Assembly: GCA_028673005.1 (NCBI GenBank)
Contig: CM054116.1
Location: 24,033,840-24,097,839, forward strand
Length of the DNA: 64,000 nucleotides
Reading direction: 5' to 3'
Origin: Tanypteryx hageni
Taxonomy: Eukaryota > Arthropoda > Insecta > Odonata > Petaluridae
The stretch's first letter is position 1; the number at the start of each line of letters is the position of its first letter. Shown here piece by piece: positions 38,501 through 51,030 of the stretch. The position numbers were made by a program, and so were the translations under genes. The notes under the pieces are model-generated. The model was given only the letters and a program-made list of their open reading frames with translations, searched no databases and was not told the DNA's origin.

Positions 38501-41500
38501 GTAAAAAGTACATATATAGTCAAGGAAAGGGTAATCTGTCCACGACAAGGAAAGGATCATCTCATATCACCACCCACAATTGCCTTTTATATTCTCATTT
38601 ATGTATTGTATAGAAAAACTATTGTAATTGCAAAAAAATCAACTTTGAAATTTTGATGGAAATACCGTATTTTCTGGTCTGTAACACACGTTATCTATAC
38701 AAAAAATGTAAAAATCAGGAAAAACATTGTGTGCATTATACAAAAGAAAATAAAATTTTATTGAAATTAATGCATATTAACTTTTACAATACATTCGAAA
38801 CCATAAAAATCATCGCCTGAGTCAATGTCAAATGATTCAATAGCACTCATAATTTGGTCAGGCACATTTGAAACTTCATTTTCACAAGTATCACCGTCAT
38901 CATCTTCAAATTCTTCCGTGTCTGTCATAAGTGTATTACTAAGAGCCTTTTCAAAACAATTTTTTACACAACTAGCCGTCACATCCCCAACTCTCAACAA
39001 TCCATTTACACATTTCTGCATAGGATGGTCCTTTCACTTTCCCGGAGTTAGTATATTGATGCACACCTGCTAACATCCAATCCTGCCACTAAGCTCGCAA
39101 TTTTGATTTGAATCACTTGTTCATGGACAGATCTAGTGGTTGAAGTTTTTTGGTTAAACCACCGGTAATGATAGTTAACTTTGAATATTTACCGACCACT
39201 TTTTTTATTTCAGGCGTCACATGACAAAGACATGAATCCATGACTAACAGTTACTTCGGATTAGAAAAAGGAAGATTTTTCGCTTGCTCCATACACTGTC
39301 CAACCAAGCCCTCATCATTTCTTGGTTCATCCAATCTTTCTCATTCACAGTTACTACAATGTCCATAGGAAAGCATTCTTTCTGCACAGTCTTTTGTTTA
39401 AAAATCACCATATGAGGAAGCTTAGAACCATCAGACATTGCACACAAAACAATTGTAAAATTCGACTTCTCATGCCCAGTAGTTGTTACTGAAACATCTT
39501 TCATCCCTTTAAGGTTCACAGTTCTAGCACATGGAAGATCAAAACTCACCAGAACCTCATCCATATTGCCGACATGCATTGTATCAACTCCAGACATATA
39601 TTGTCTAAACTTAATCATTTTTGCCTCCCAGTCCATTGGTAATTTTGGCCGATGATTGTCGATGTACGAACACACAAATTGTTCCTCCTCATGAAATGGA
39701 ATCCCCAGGAAGGATATGCCTTGAAGCCCACGATGTTCATCTCTTCAGCAATGCATTTCGCTTGCAATAAGACCCTCATTGTTGAAATCCTAATGCCTTT
39801 TGCCCTTTTTCATATCACCCACTCATACAGTTCTTCCTCGAGTTCTTGCCAGAATTATTTTCTAAAACACATTGCTCATTTTTTCCGATGCAACATTTTC
39901 AGCACAGATTCACCTTTATGCCATTCCCATACACTTGATTCCTCTACATTAAACTTTCTTCCGGCCTCACAATTTCCTTTTTCTATAGCGAATTTTACAA
40001 CTTCTGATTTAAACTGTGAGTGCATGATTTTCACTTTCGCATATTTTTGTTTTCCATGGTAAATTTAAAAACTTTTTCAATACTGACGCCAAGCTAATTC
40101 AAGACTTAATAAGACCATGTGGTGTACAGTGAAAACAATATAAAACCATAACAAATTTTAATTGATTCATTTTGTTTGTTTCAAATAGTTTTACTTTGAC
40201 TGCACATTATCTATACATTTGTACCAGGTTTGAAGAAAATCACTTGTGCATTACATGTAAGGTGCATGTTATAGATCAGAAAATACGGAACATGTTTTAG
40301 TTCAAACAAGTGGTTGTCAGTCTTTTTGTGTGCGACTCTAGAGCCTAAATGGGTAAACGTAATCAAATAATATTTTGTATTTAGGCATACTATCATCCAG
40401 AATAGAAACTATGAAGATATTAACAATATAGGGTAACAATAAAGGTTAGTTTATTCTTGTCAATTTTCACAAAATGTTGATATATTAAAAAATGGCTTGA
40501 ATGGTTTTGATTAAATTTCTTTCAGTTATGGAGCTTTATGTCATAAACAATACTACATAAGCAATATTTCTCAAAAAATTAACTACCGCAAAAATTCCCA
40601 TAATGCAGGGGTGCGTTCTAGATAAGACGTTTTTAAGGTCAGCAGGCAAAAAATTTCAAAACGCAGGAAACATTTTATTTTTTCATTTCAATATATACAG
40701 TTAACCCTCAATTATCACAGTAGTTTGATTCCACGTAAACACTGTGTAATCCAAAATCGTATTAATCGAGAGAGGCTAGGAATTCATACAAAATAGGGAG
40801 TTCAGTTATAAAAAATTGGAGAAAAAAAAACTTTTTTCCTTTTTTGTTTAAATTATGAAATTGAAAAAGATACATTTAGCAGACTTCACCTCAATCGCTT
40901 TCACTTTTCACTCTTATAACTCGTCACTCTCAACCTCAGCTCAAGTCACTCAAGAAGTCTTGATCATCCCAAGAATTTTTATCAAACTGACTGACCAGCG
41001 GGAAATAAAAGCAAAGAATAGAAAATGATTCTCCCTCATCAACCACTAGATTTTCTGGATTGGTAAAATCTCGATGCGAAAAGTAGATTTTATTGGTCAA
41101 AATGAAGATAAAAATATTCTTTATGTATACGCAAGAGACAAAGAAATCCCCCCTCTCAAGTGTTTTGTTGATTCTCTCCTAACTTTCAAGTGTTGGCTCA
41201 AGAGACAACGATAACCATGAGAAAGGGAGGGAAGTTCCATCAGGGAGCCCATAAAAACTGGGGTTGGTTGGGAATTAAATTGCTGTATTTACCTTTATCC
41301 AAGACAACCCTGAATCTAAGCAGATCTTAGCACATTGTCGAAACAGAAAAAACATAGTATCACCTAATCTCTCACTGAACGTATTTGGTGTATGTTTCGA
41401 ACACATATATAGTATAGGTATACTAGTTCATTCATTAATTGAAATGCCTTGTTACAAATTTTTGTTTGAGAAAAACAATTTTTTAAATGTATTATTTAAA

Positions 41501-44500
41501 ATTAATACTGTATTAATTGAAATCCAGATCGTAAGTTTGCAATGAAAAATGTCAGTAGATACAATTATTTTATCATGTTTCATTTGTTTTTTAAAAAACA
41601 TGTAAAACGTGTAACCATACTTCGTATGGTTCTACGACAATTTGTCTAAAAAATTCGTCAATAGACAGATTAGGAGAGGCACGATGACTGGTATACAGCA
41701 GGGGGAGACACTTTTCCACAACAAAAGTTTTGTTTATATTATGATAATACCTGGATGAAATGCGAATCATGCAAGGCAAGAAACATTGAATGGTGTATTG
41801 CAGGGGGTGACTCCCAACCTAACAAGTGTATCCCCATTCTGTACACCACTCATGGTGTCTCGCCTTCGAATTGTTCTCGCGATGAAATTGTCTCGCTACG
41901 AATTTGTCAAGCGATGAATTGATGCACCTTGAGTTTGTTGTGCAACGTATGAATTGACGTACGGCGAATTGACTGCAGTGAAGTGAACTTAGATGAACCT
42001 TGATTTTTGCAAGCTGAAATTAGGATAAACCTCGTCTTGGTTTCGGTTAAATACAGTATGTATGTTTACTCCGATAGCATAAGTTGTTTCTCAGGATTGG
42101 AGATGTATGGAAGGGATCGAATATCCACTCTTAACATGCCTAACCTGAGATTAGTCTCCCTTGTCGCCACCTGCTTAGTTTATTATCAAAATTTTATCCT
42201 GTATAAAAATTTAATAAAATAATCTGTTGGAACCCTAACCATGGAACCAAATGGGATCTCGCCCCCTTAATCACCTATGCCCTTAGGCAGTGCCTACCCC
42301 TGTCTTAAGGGAAATCTGTTACTGAATACAAGGGGTAATGCAACTTTTCCTATTAATGTGTAGAGATCCCATGGCCATGCCGTCCGTTTGTTCATAGCTC
42401 TGTCTGCTGTAGAGGAAGTATGTTGAGGACAGAATGGGGCAGAACAGGTTGAGAATGCTAGGCTCAAAGCAGGATTCCAGCTGTATTAATGCAAACTCTG
42501 GTGAACGGAGAAACTACGTCAAAACTGACCAAGATGTCCTTTGGATCATCTCCGAATGTAGACAGGATTTTGATGAATTTAGTCAAATTATTTACATGGT
42601 GTTTGCATTTTCCCATCAGTGGGCCCAGAAGTTTGGCCAGATATTTCACCAATAGATAAGCTGGGAAATCCATGGCATTGACGATAGATCAGACCCCATG
42701 ATCGCTCAACTTGGTGTTTTTCCTCTAAGCAGTGAAAGACAAATAAGAGTATTCGATATAATAACAGTATGTCAACAACTTAGTTATTGTTATGTAAACG
42801 ATATGAAAAAATTATAAAGGATAATTATTGTTCCACAAAGTAATTAAAGACATAAAATGGAAATCATCCTACATTTAGATTTAAATTGTTTTTATATAAA
42901 TTTAGCTATTAAGTAGTGAAGGACATAAACTGTATACTAAAATAACTAGGGAGATGCCCGTTGAAATTCAACAGGAAAGATTTTGTGAAATAAAAAATGA
43001 ACATTAATACCTTGATTTTCTTTGGATGGCAAGAAAACAAACTTTCGTTATTTTAGATGTTCGTTGTTTCAAGTTTCGAGCTCCCACAATGATTCTAAGC
43101 ATCTAATTTTAATATGCAAATGATTAATGTTCTACATTCAAATGTATTCCTTCTCGTAAATAACACAACGAATGTTGTTTACATTGGTTGCTATGGAAAG
43201 AATTTCTCTCTCCTCTCTCTTGTACTAATTGTAAGAGCATGCTTTTGCCCATAAGGATTGAAATAACAATAGGATTTCGAGGTTTAACAATGTAATGGGT
43301 TGGCATGGCAACATCCCATTAAATGGCAAGATTTCCCCAAAATATGTGAATTAAATGTTTAACATAAGGAATTTCAAACTGTAGGCGGGAAAAGATGAAC
43401 AGAATAGGAAACGTCATTGTTTTTTCTTTAAAATGGTTCAGATCCGAAGATCATAGGTTAATTCTTTGTAATTTAGATCTCAAAAAGAATAAAAGTCTGC
43501 AAGTCAAAAGATCGATTTTTATGTGTTATAATATGGGAAATGGAAAGACCTACCTTGGAGTCAAACCTAGGACTTTTTTCGAGATTTCTTTCCATCATCA
43601 TCTTACAATATGTGAATCGATCATTCCTGCCAAATATCAAAAATGAATCTCGTTCCATTATCAAGTCATTCGCATATTTATAGTGTGACAGAGGGAGCCA
43701 TAAAGGGACAGAAGTAGCCTTTTATTATTGTTAGATTACAGTATTTATTACGAAGCAATATCACTCATCTTTACATGCTTATAGTTCAAAAATAGGACGG
43801 TGGGGAGACTGACAGCGCCAGGGGTTGGAGAGGGACCTGGTCGAAGTGCCGAATGCCATAGAGTAGAAAATAAGGGCAGACAACATCAATTTGCAGAAAT
43901 ATATAAATCATTAACTTAATTAAACCAACTTATGCATTGGATAGAAGATATATCAAGATATAACTAACAAATTGTATTCACTTAGGCTACTTAAAAACAT
44001 ACTTCCTGTAAAACTAAAAATTCTCATAAATTCTCTTGTAATTCCTCATTTCAACTATTGTGATCCCATTTTTCTAGATCTAAAACAAGACTTGTCACAA
44101 AAGTTCCCGAGGACCCATAACACTCTTGTTATATACATTTATAATATGAGCAAAAGTTGCCATATAACAAACTCATTCAAAGAACTGGTCTTGTAAATGT
44201 AACTCCCATATAAAATATGTAGATTCAGAGGGAGATACAATACCAAGATTCTATTCTATTATTATCATTACATAAGTGTTAAGAAACATGCAGCAGTGCA
44301 GCAATTTAAAATTTGGTTTGGATAATTGGACATTCGATTTTCTACATTCTTCTGTATATGAAATATTAACAAGAAACATGCTTAATCTTTTTAAAATAGG
44401 TCTCTGGTTGTACTATTTATTATTTACTATTATTATTTGTTTTCTTAATCCAGAAATTTAAATAGTGATGAAAAACCTGTGATGATGTAGTAACTGTATG

Positions 44501-47500
44501 GTAGCATATCAAAACTTAGGTCATTTGTTTAATATATCAGTTGAAAGCTACAAAGTTACTACTTCATTTCTATTGCTGCACTTGAGTGACAGTCATGCCA
44601 CTTTGACTTTGGGCATAGCCCTGATAATACATTAAAATCCAAAGAAATAAAATATGAAGAGCATCAATTCACCACAGGTTTGTGGCCGATGTGCTCTATG
44701 TGGCAATCATTTAGGTGATTCTTATGCAGATGCTTATTTCACATTATTTCAGGAAGAAGAGGGTAAGAAACTGGTTCGTAATGCCATCGCTGCTGGTATT
44801 TTTAATGATTTAGGATCTGGAAGCAATGTGGATGTGTGTGTAATAAGACGTGGTAGTGTGGAGTACATTCGTCCATACGATAAAGCTAATATCAAAGGAG
44901 TGAGGTTAGTATTGAAATTTCATTTTATTTTAGTGATTTTCGATAATTTTGTGAAACTTTATTACTGAATTTTCATTTTAATAAATATACTATATATTGG
45001 CTATTCTTGTATGTATTAAAACTTAAATTTGAAATCATGTTTGTGATAATTTTGTATATCTCATCTATGAGTCAGGGCTTCATTTTGTGTTTGATATGAA
45101 GGATTTTTTCTGATTTTGGCATGAATGACTTGTATATTTTGTTCAACAAGTATATGCTTAATCTTGAAGAGGCAGACTTTCAAAACCATAAATATTAAAT
45201 AGTGTAACTTAAAGATTAATAAACTATGTAATTCCATTGATGGGAAAACCTACAATCCTTTTGTGGCTCCTTAAGTGCATCTAGCTTGTAACTTATCCCA
45301 TTGCCTGATTTACTTGTATCATATGGACACTGCTTCATCTATTGTCTGTAGTTTGATGCCAGTGTTTTCCCGGGTTATAATTTCCCTTGGAGTTCTTGCT
45401 TTATTGCATTGAAAATACCATAATATTTTAACTAAAAAAGTAACTATTGCTTTGATCATTATTTTTATAGAAAAATGTCAATTGAATTTTGGTCTTAAGT
45501 TTAAAATTTACCAAGGGGCTAAGGAATATATTTATGTAACTTTGCTTTATTTAATAAATGTCCTTATGCTTTTGTTCTGCCTGTCTGTTGGTCTGTGCTA
45601 TCAGTTAAAGATTATATTAACTAGTGCAAAAGCTTGTCCATATGACAGGAAGGAATATATTATTTGTTATTTAAATTAAATTCTCATACTTATTATTGCA
45701 TGCATGTAGTTAAAAAATTGGATGGTAGGGAGACTGACAGCGCAAGGGGGTGGAGAGGTGGCGAACCTCTAAGCGATGTCTTAAATTTGTCCAAGGAGCA
45801 ACAATGTGACTGCCCTTGAGGACGGAAGATTTTTAACCCAAAAAACACAAAAATTTTGTATTCATAACAAATATGTGGTCCGATTTGACGCATTTTTCAA
45901 AATCAATGGTAGGAAAATGAATTTTCAATCTTTAAGGCACTTTATGGCTCAAGTACCATATTCATACAACGATTCTAAGTAATTTTAAAATGCGAATTAA
46001 AATTGTGCTGCATTGCTTCCCGTATATGTAACTCCCATGTAAAATACGGAGATACAAAGATACTATTCTATTAGTATATCTCTCTATAAATTAAAATCTT
46101 AAGCTGTCTGGTGGTTAGTCATGTGGAACCCATTTAATCAAGTTGCTAAATATCGAGATAGGTCAATCTGATTTTGATGAAACTTTAAATATAATACACC
46201 ACCTTTTTGAACTTCGCGTGCTTGCGGTTTGCGAATTTGGACTTGGCGACAAAATTTTTTATGACCATTACTTGCATTTCTCGTCATGCGTTTACGATGC
46301 CAACAAGCGTGAACTCCCTCTACTTTTTTGTTTCTAAGTTCATTTTAAACTTTAGCACCCTAGAAAAGGACATTATTATTAGATTATATTTATAATGCTC
46401 ATTATTAACAGTTTTCAAAGTAAACAAATGTGATAACCATCGACTTAATTCTTTTGTAGCTCAGTTTAAAACTCACTGCCAATGGCACTATTTTCAATAA
46501 CAGTTGAAGATGCTGGCATCTAGCGGCCAAATTAGAAATTATTGGCTAATGGAAAAGCATCCTGCGCATGTAGTTTTATGCAACTTTTACGAGTATGACA
46601 TTTATTCGTTCTTCGCATATGAGGTTGCTGGTTTTTGACCAAAATATTTAATGATTTAATGCTATTATCTTTGTATTTTGAATGTAATTTAAGGAACTTG
46701 TTTTGTTCGGTTTTCATTGTTTATTACGAACTTTTAATGTAAATCTAAGAATTGCTATCATATAGTAACATAAGATTTTCTGCCGCATATTTTGAACTCT
46801 ATTACTAAAAGAAATGTTGTAACTTTATTACCCTAGGTTTTGATTTTCTGTTATGCATTTCTGGATATAACTGGAATGGCGAGAGAAAAATGGTTAAAAC
46901 ATCTTCCATTAAGTAAATTACATTTATGTCGCATAAAAATTGCAATTGTAAAAGTTGTTATGGTAGTTACTGAATCTATAATAGTGTATTTAAATTTTTT
47001 ATGCACAAAACTTTCATAGTGTGGCCCGCCTACGTCCAATCAAGGTCTATTTTGGCCCGTGTCAACTTTCGAGTTGTGCACCCCTGGCTTAAGGCCTGAG
47101 TGCAGCAAAGTGGGATGGGGTTGGTGGCCGTAGGCTGTCGAGGTGGAGCCCCTACTTGAATATTATATTGATAATTTAAAAATTTTGTTAATTATGCGTT
47201 CTAAGCACAAAGTGCACACATAGGGGAGATCATTTCCTTCCATCCATCTGCATGTTTAAACCCGAAAACTGCTGGATGTATATCGATGAAATTTGGTATT
47301 TGGGAGTTTTGCTAAAATTTATCAACCAATTCCAATTTTGGTAAAAAATAGACTATAATAATGACCACTTTACATGAAGACCTACATATATTTTACAATG
47401 TATTTCACAAACATCTCGTTAAATACTCATCTGAGTGAACAAAAGTTCATAAAGTAATGAAATACACATTTTTTGTCAAATAACGTTTCCCATAAAACAT

Positions 47501-48752
47501 GTGGTTTACGATAAATTTAAAGGAAAGGAAATTAATGTATTTACGTAATTATACAATTTTCGATTTTCTCTTGTTCATTCCAAAAAATATTAATTAAAAA
47601 TTTTACAACTCTGGAACCTCGGGACATATTTTAATGAAATTTGGTATTGGGGAATTTTACTAAAATTTGTCGATCTCAAAGAATGCATTTGGAAACTGTA
47701 CTCCAACATGGAGTACACCTTTCCATGCTTGTTAATTATTGGATAAATTACTTTGTCATACAATTATATTACTGAATTTATATAAAAATTTTAATTTTCA
47801 ATTCTAAATAAACCTTGATAAATAAAACATGCTTTTTTAATATAGTATTTGATTGTATGATATCTGCTGGTAGTAGTTATACTATCTTTGCCCGTGTAAT
47901 AACTGCTCTTTTTTCACAAAATTTCTTCCGAAATATGAGGTGCAGATACATATCACTCAAATTTTGCCATTACTGATTCAGAAAATCATTGTTTACTACA
48001 TATTTTGTACATAATAAATCTTTTAATCATCCCATAGCATATACATACATTCAGCACTAACATTGAACCAGTTTTGCCAATTGTGAATGTGTGAAGTGTT
48101 GGAATTTTTTGGGATAAACAAGCCAATAGCAGTAGAAAATTGAGGGAAATCTCCACCCTTGAATCATATCTCTTATTAAGAAAGTGAAAGTAATTTTATC
48201 ATTTGACCTCTATTAAAAATGTGATTTCATAATTATTGTAAACATAAGTACTATTAATTTTCAAAGCCTGGCCATTTATATATGCCAAAGTATACCGACA
48301 TAGACATTTTTCAGAGGATTAAAGTTTATTTTGTATTAATCCCTAAAGCAAGTAATTTTTGATCACTTTATACCCCTCAAAGCAACCATTTTAACATATT
48401 TCACACGGTAAGTAGATGGCTTTTATGTAAATGTTTGAGTAAAGATAAGTTGGGGTCTGTACACATGTACAGACAACCACTGCTGTTGAGGCAGGATTAT
48501 AAGTTCTACACACATGCATCAAACTGATTCAAAGGGTTAATTAACATTTTTTTGGAGCTGATTAGTATTAATGAGTTTTTTCTATATGAGAATTGCTAAT
48601 TAAATATTGTTTCTTTTTTCAGGCAAGGTTCATATCGTTATAAAAAGGGAACTACAGCAATTCTTTCCTCAAAAACTGTCCCAATTGTTGTGGAGGAGAT
48701 ATCTGTTAAAAAAATAGAGCAGCCAGAGGAATCTATGGACACTTCTACATAG
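32449..48752 (+). CDS. PSMB7: Proteasome subunit beta type-7 (20S beta-2, trypsin-like), complete
   Basis: Six exons (32449-32510, 32635-32814, 37662-37809, 38097-38264, 44753-44904, 48623-48752) join in frame to 279 residues; human PSMB7 has 277. Residues 1-39 are the propeptide ([11 protein letters not shown], ending KTG). By homology processing would expose Thr40, with the conserved Asp56 (LGADTRATE) and a lysine in SDKNCSKIH completing the catalytic set. The body has [46 protein letters not shown] and [19 protein letters not shown], and a charged C-terminal tail ending EESMDTST. It is one of three catalytic beta subunits of the 20S core, cleaving after basic residues. Introns 2, 4 and 5 are 4.8, 6.5 and 3.7 kb and hold transposon debris. 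Confidence 0.97.
32635..32814 (+). CDS. PSMB7: PSMB7 exon 2 (catalytic Thr)
   Basis: The acceptor is TTTCAG and the donor GTAAGT. It encodes [18 protein letters not shown], the catalytic Thr of TTIVG, and on to KIHYLAENM. Confidence 0.96.
33830..34700. repeat. Degenerate tandem repeat in PSMB7 intron 2, with a perfect 54-bp duplication
   Basis: Diverged units of very roughly 200 bases recur, each with an ACCGATTTCAA-like block and a GGGCTACCACAAT-like block. Within it 33947-34000 and 34001-34054 are exact 54-base copies in tandem, indicating a recent duplication. Confidence 0.7.
34740..34830 (+). repeat. Dispersed repeat also at 53115-53205
   Basis: The blocks AGCACTTCTG, ACCACAGGAAACC and CCCTACTTGTT recur in the same order near 53155-53205 with a few changes. 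The family is not identified. Confidence 0.6.
34870..36250 (-). pseudogene. Tigger (TIGD1-like) transposase, dead
   Basis: On the - strand several frames string together a TIGD1-like order: HASHG and [11 protein letters not shown] (the second DNA-binding domain) near 36000; [20 protein letters not shown] and IIKVDGY near 35880; the DDE start [16 protein letters not shown] near 35830; [10 protein letters not shown] and [20 protein letters not shown] near 35720; and a C-terminal region [20 protein letters not shown] near 35180. Many stops and frameshifts are present. Terminal repeats were not located. Confidence 0.75.
36251..37661. other. Rest of PSMB7 intron 2
   Basis: The first part may hold the degraded N-terminus of the Tigger element; otherwise nothing is recognised. 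Confidence 0.35.
37662..37809 (+). CDS. PSMB7: PSMB7 exon 3
   Basis: The acceptor is TTTCAG and the donor GTATGT. It encodes [20 protein letters not shown] through [11 protein letters not shown]. Confidence 0.96.
38097..38264 (+). CDS. PSMB7: PSMB7 exon 4
   Basis: The acceptor is TTTCAG and the donor GTAGGT; phase 0 at both ends. It encodes [20 protein letters not shown] through [13 protein letters not shown]. Confidence 0.96.
38665..40288. mobile_element. pogo-type transposon, longer copy (1.6 kb)
   Basis: The ends read CCGTATTTTCTGGTCTGTAA (left) and CCGTATTTTCTGATCTATAA (right, reverse complement), matching the 15698-16424 element. TA precedes the left end; the right flank is AA, so the duplication has mutated. 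Its coding strand is -, and it lies in PSMB7 intron 4. Confidence 0.87.
38767..40062 (-). pseudogene. pogo-like transposase with DDE domain, dead
   Basis: From 40062 downward: a broken DNA-binding half close to the 15946 copy ([40 protein letters not shown]); the DDE domain at 39675-39244 ([60 protein letters not shown]); then [16 protein letters not shown]; and an acidic C-terminal tail at 39021-38767 ([17 protein letters not shown]). Several stops and shifts disrupt it, mainly in the first third. Confidence 0.85.
40289..42420. other. PSMB7 intron 4, middle part
   Basis: A lone Tigger-like end (CAGTTAACCCTCAATTATCA at about 40698) has no partner that I found. Near 41870-41990 is a cluster of short GAATTG and GCGATGAA motifs in both orientations. 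No gene recognised. Confidence 0.35.
42420..42750 (-). pseudogene. Penelope-like element reverse transcriptase fragment
   Basis: The - strand frame reads [20 protein letters not shown], then the strongly conserved [15 protein letters not shown], as in Penelope-like RTs (GSPTYxLAKYLA ... [11 protein letters not shown]). Upstream codons (SDHGV, SIVNAMD) fit the preceding RPIVSxIGSP region. Only this part remains. Confidence 0.8.
43547..43733 (+). repeat. Dispersed repeat, copy 2 of 2
   Basis: It matches 31388-31570 along its length with scattered substitutions, ending at the same TTATTATTGTTAGAT boundary. Confidence 0.8.
43790..44260 (+). pseudogene. CR1/jockey-like LINE reverse transcriptase 3' fragment
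   Basis: The frame at 43972-44196 reads [20 protein letters not shown], then [16 protein letters not shown], the thumb-region motif of non-LTR RTs of the jockey/CR1 kind (LRxLRxxLPxxxKxxLxxSLVxPHFDYC). The flanking segments (GAGACTGACAGCGC at 43808, TGTAACTCCCAT at 44199) recur in the same order near 45730 and 46028, so a second fragment of this family probably lies in intron 5. Confidence 0.7.
44753..44904 (+). CDS. PSMB7: PSMB7 exon 5
   Basis: The acceptor is TTTCAG and the donor GTTAGT. It encodes [20 protein letters not shown] through [11 protein letters not shown] and two bases of an Arg codon. Confidence 0.96.
44905..48622. other. PSMB7 intron 5 (3.7 kb)
   Basis: It contains the second LINE-related fragment (about 45720-46090), a one-sided hAT-type end near 46980-47095 (reverse complement CAGGGGTGCACAACTCGAAA), and two diverged copies of a GAAATTTGGTATT-containing repeat at about 47280 and 47635. 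No coding sequence recognised. Confidence 0.4.
48623..48752 (+). CDS. PSMB7: PSMB7 exon 6
   Basis: The acceptor is TTTCAG. It encodes [20 protein letters not shown] through [11 protein letters not shown], with TAG at 48750-48752. Confidence 0.96.
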
Positions 48753-48833
48753 GATTGTTCATGAATTCAGTTTTAAGATTGGTTGAATGACACTACCATG
48801 TTCTCAATAGGTCATCATTATGTATACAAATTA

Positions 48834-48839
48834 AATAAA
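48834..48839 (+). promoter_or_regulatory. Polyadenylation signal of PSMB7
   Basis: AATAAA begins 82 bases after the stop codon. Confidence 0.65.
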
Positions 48840-51030
48840 TTTTTTTGCCTTGATAAAGCCATTCTTCCTGAATATCATTTCATACCTTAAAATCTGGCAA
48901 CGGAAATTTTCCAGTGATGCAAACTACTCAAGAAACGATGTGTGCAGTCAGTCCGATGTACGATTTTCTTGGTTTTTCTTGTTTTTCAAGAAAGTTTTGT
49001 CACATTTCTGGGAAATGCCCTAAAAAATAATATACCATATATGCTGGTGTATAAGTCGACCTCGATTTTTCGGATTGTAAATATATGACTTGACATATTC
49101 ACCGTATAAGTCGACCCCCCACTTTTTCACTAAAAAAACTTCCCATGGCATTTTTACTTTCTTCATATACGAAGTATATTGAGAAAGTGTTTTCATAAAA
49201 AAATCAACTTCGAGATTTCAACAGAAATACGTTTTAAGGTCCCCTGAACTTGTTTTGACTATTTTTGCGATGATGTCTGTGTCAGCTATGTGGCTGTGAT
49301 TGGAGTTTGTGGGTGCTCGAACTCAAAAACGTCTTATCCGATCAGCACAAAACTTTATATTTATAACTTTTGTTATAATATCAAGAACTGATTAGTTTTT
49401 GGCTAAGATTTGTCAACCGGAAGTGAGGGTTTATTCTTGTCACCATTTAAAATTTTCTCAAATAACTCCTTTAAAACTTCGTTATTCATAATAATTGTTA
49501 AGAGCAAAGTTGTAGAGAATAATATTATCTACAACTTTTGTTTGAAATAAATTTTCGTAGACCCTGTCATTTAGGAGATACTTTATTTATTCATCATTTA
49601 CCAGTGTACCATCTGTCGGATAATTCAACATATCAAAAAAATACTGGCAACAAAAAAGGATGACTGTAGCCTTATTAGAGATGAAATAATAATTTTAGCG
49701 TGAACTTCTTTTTTCGAGTATAATTTTGTATTTTTAATAGTTTTTGCTGTAACAATTTGCCACCCTTGACAACAATTAACAATTTTGTTTACTGAAGCTT
49801 AATCAGCAATTTAAAGCATAACGTTACTGGTATATGTATATTGAAAGATTCCTAATGTGAGAGAACTTGTAAGTATTGCTCTATCATATAAGCTGTAATT
49901 TTATTCCCTTATATAATAGAGAGATTATATATAACCTACAAACCCTAATGGAGAAAGTCATTGTGTTGGACAGATTTTTTTCAGACAAAATCATAGTTTT
50001 CAATCAATGTGTTAACCAGACTCTGAAATAAACAATAATTATGTAAATATTGTTTAAAGTCCATGCTGTTCTTCTTTATCCTTCTGTGTGACAGGAATTT
50101 TAATTTAAAAAAATAAGAAACAGTATTCTCATGGAGTTTGACCCACGAAATGTCGTTTCCTATGGATTGTTTGATGTCAGCTGTTAACTATACTATCGAA
50201 CTCCTTATGATGTTGGCAGTACTAAAGTTGCTCGTGATGAATTTCATGAACTCTTTGGATCAAATGAAGAATACGAGGAATTTTATGGTTTTTAAAACCT
50301 AAATGTAACCAAAAAATGCAGTATCGATTTTTGAGTTATTAAATCATTTGTTTAATTGAAGAAAGATCTGCCATATACTGTTTTGCCATCTATTGGCGTA
50401 GCTAAGAAAAGGGACTGGAAAACCTTTAAACTTCAGTAAGTACGCTTTCCAGAATTTCGAATAATCACAATCCTCTGCTAAGAACATTTCCTCAACAACA
50501 TGAGAAAACCATGGAGCTCTATTATTTATCAAAACACATTGTTGAATATTATTGACATTTTTTTAATTATGAAAAATTCACTTAATATCTTTAAAAAATT
50601 AAGATAAGACAATGCTATAGTGCTTCTACATTTTAATAATACCTTAACTAACCTAAACTCTATTTGTAATGTTTCCTTTATCATCTGAAATTTGCTTCAT
50701 TATAATCAATAGAGCTTCAAGGGTTCTTGTGCTGTTGACGGTATGTTTTAATGTAAAAGTTAACTATTATTGATAGACAAGCTTTCTAAAGTTACAAAAA
50801 TTAAAGTTAAAAAAATGGCATTTATTAGGCTTGTTTTCCACTGCAAGAGGAGTTCTGCAGCTAGTTTTACGGAGCGGCATGTATGCACAAAGGCTGCCTT
50901 ACTAGGTCGTCCTATGACCCTTAGATACAGTTGCGCTCCTGCTTATGCGTCTTGAGTTTCCCTGTGCATTTGAATCTGTACTGGTGTGCGGTGACATATA
51001 TTCCTTTCTATTTTATAATACCCTTAAAAA
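48840..51030. other. Intergenic repeats after PSMB7
   Basis: At 49045-49120 is a transposon-end-like block (TGGTGTATAAGTCGACC, partly repeated as CCGTATAAGTCGACC). At 49160-49600 is a copy of the dispersed repeat also at 63300-63730. A short frame at 50131-50298 (EFHELFGSNEEYEEFYGF, in pieces) is unidentified. No gene recognised. Confidence 0.4.
49160..49600 (+). repeat. Dispersed repeat, also at 63300-63730
   Basis: Both copies begin near TATTGAGAAAGT and CATAAAAAAATCAA or CATGAAAAAATCAA. They continue with matching landmarks: CCTGAA, GATGATGT, TCCGATCAGCACAAAACTTTA or CAGATCAGCATGGAACTTCA (20-base stretches), GTCAAC, and TTATTCTTGTCA or TTACTCTTGTCA. The family is not identified. Confidence 0.65.
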
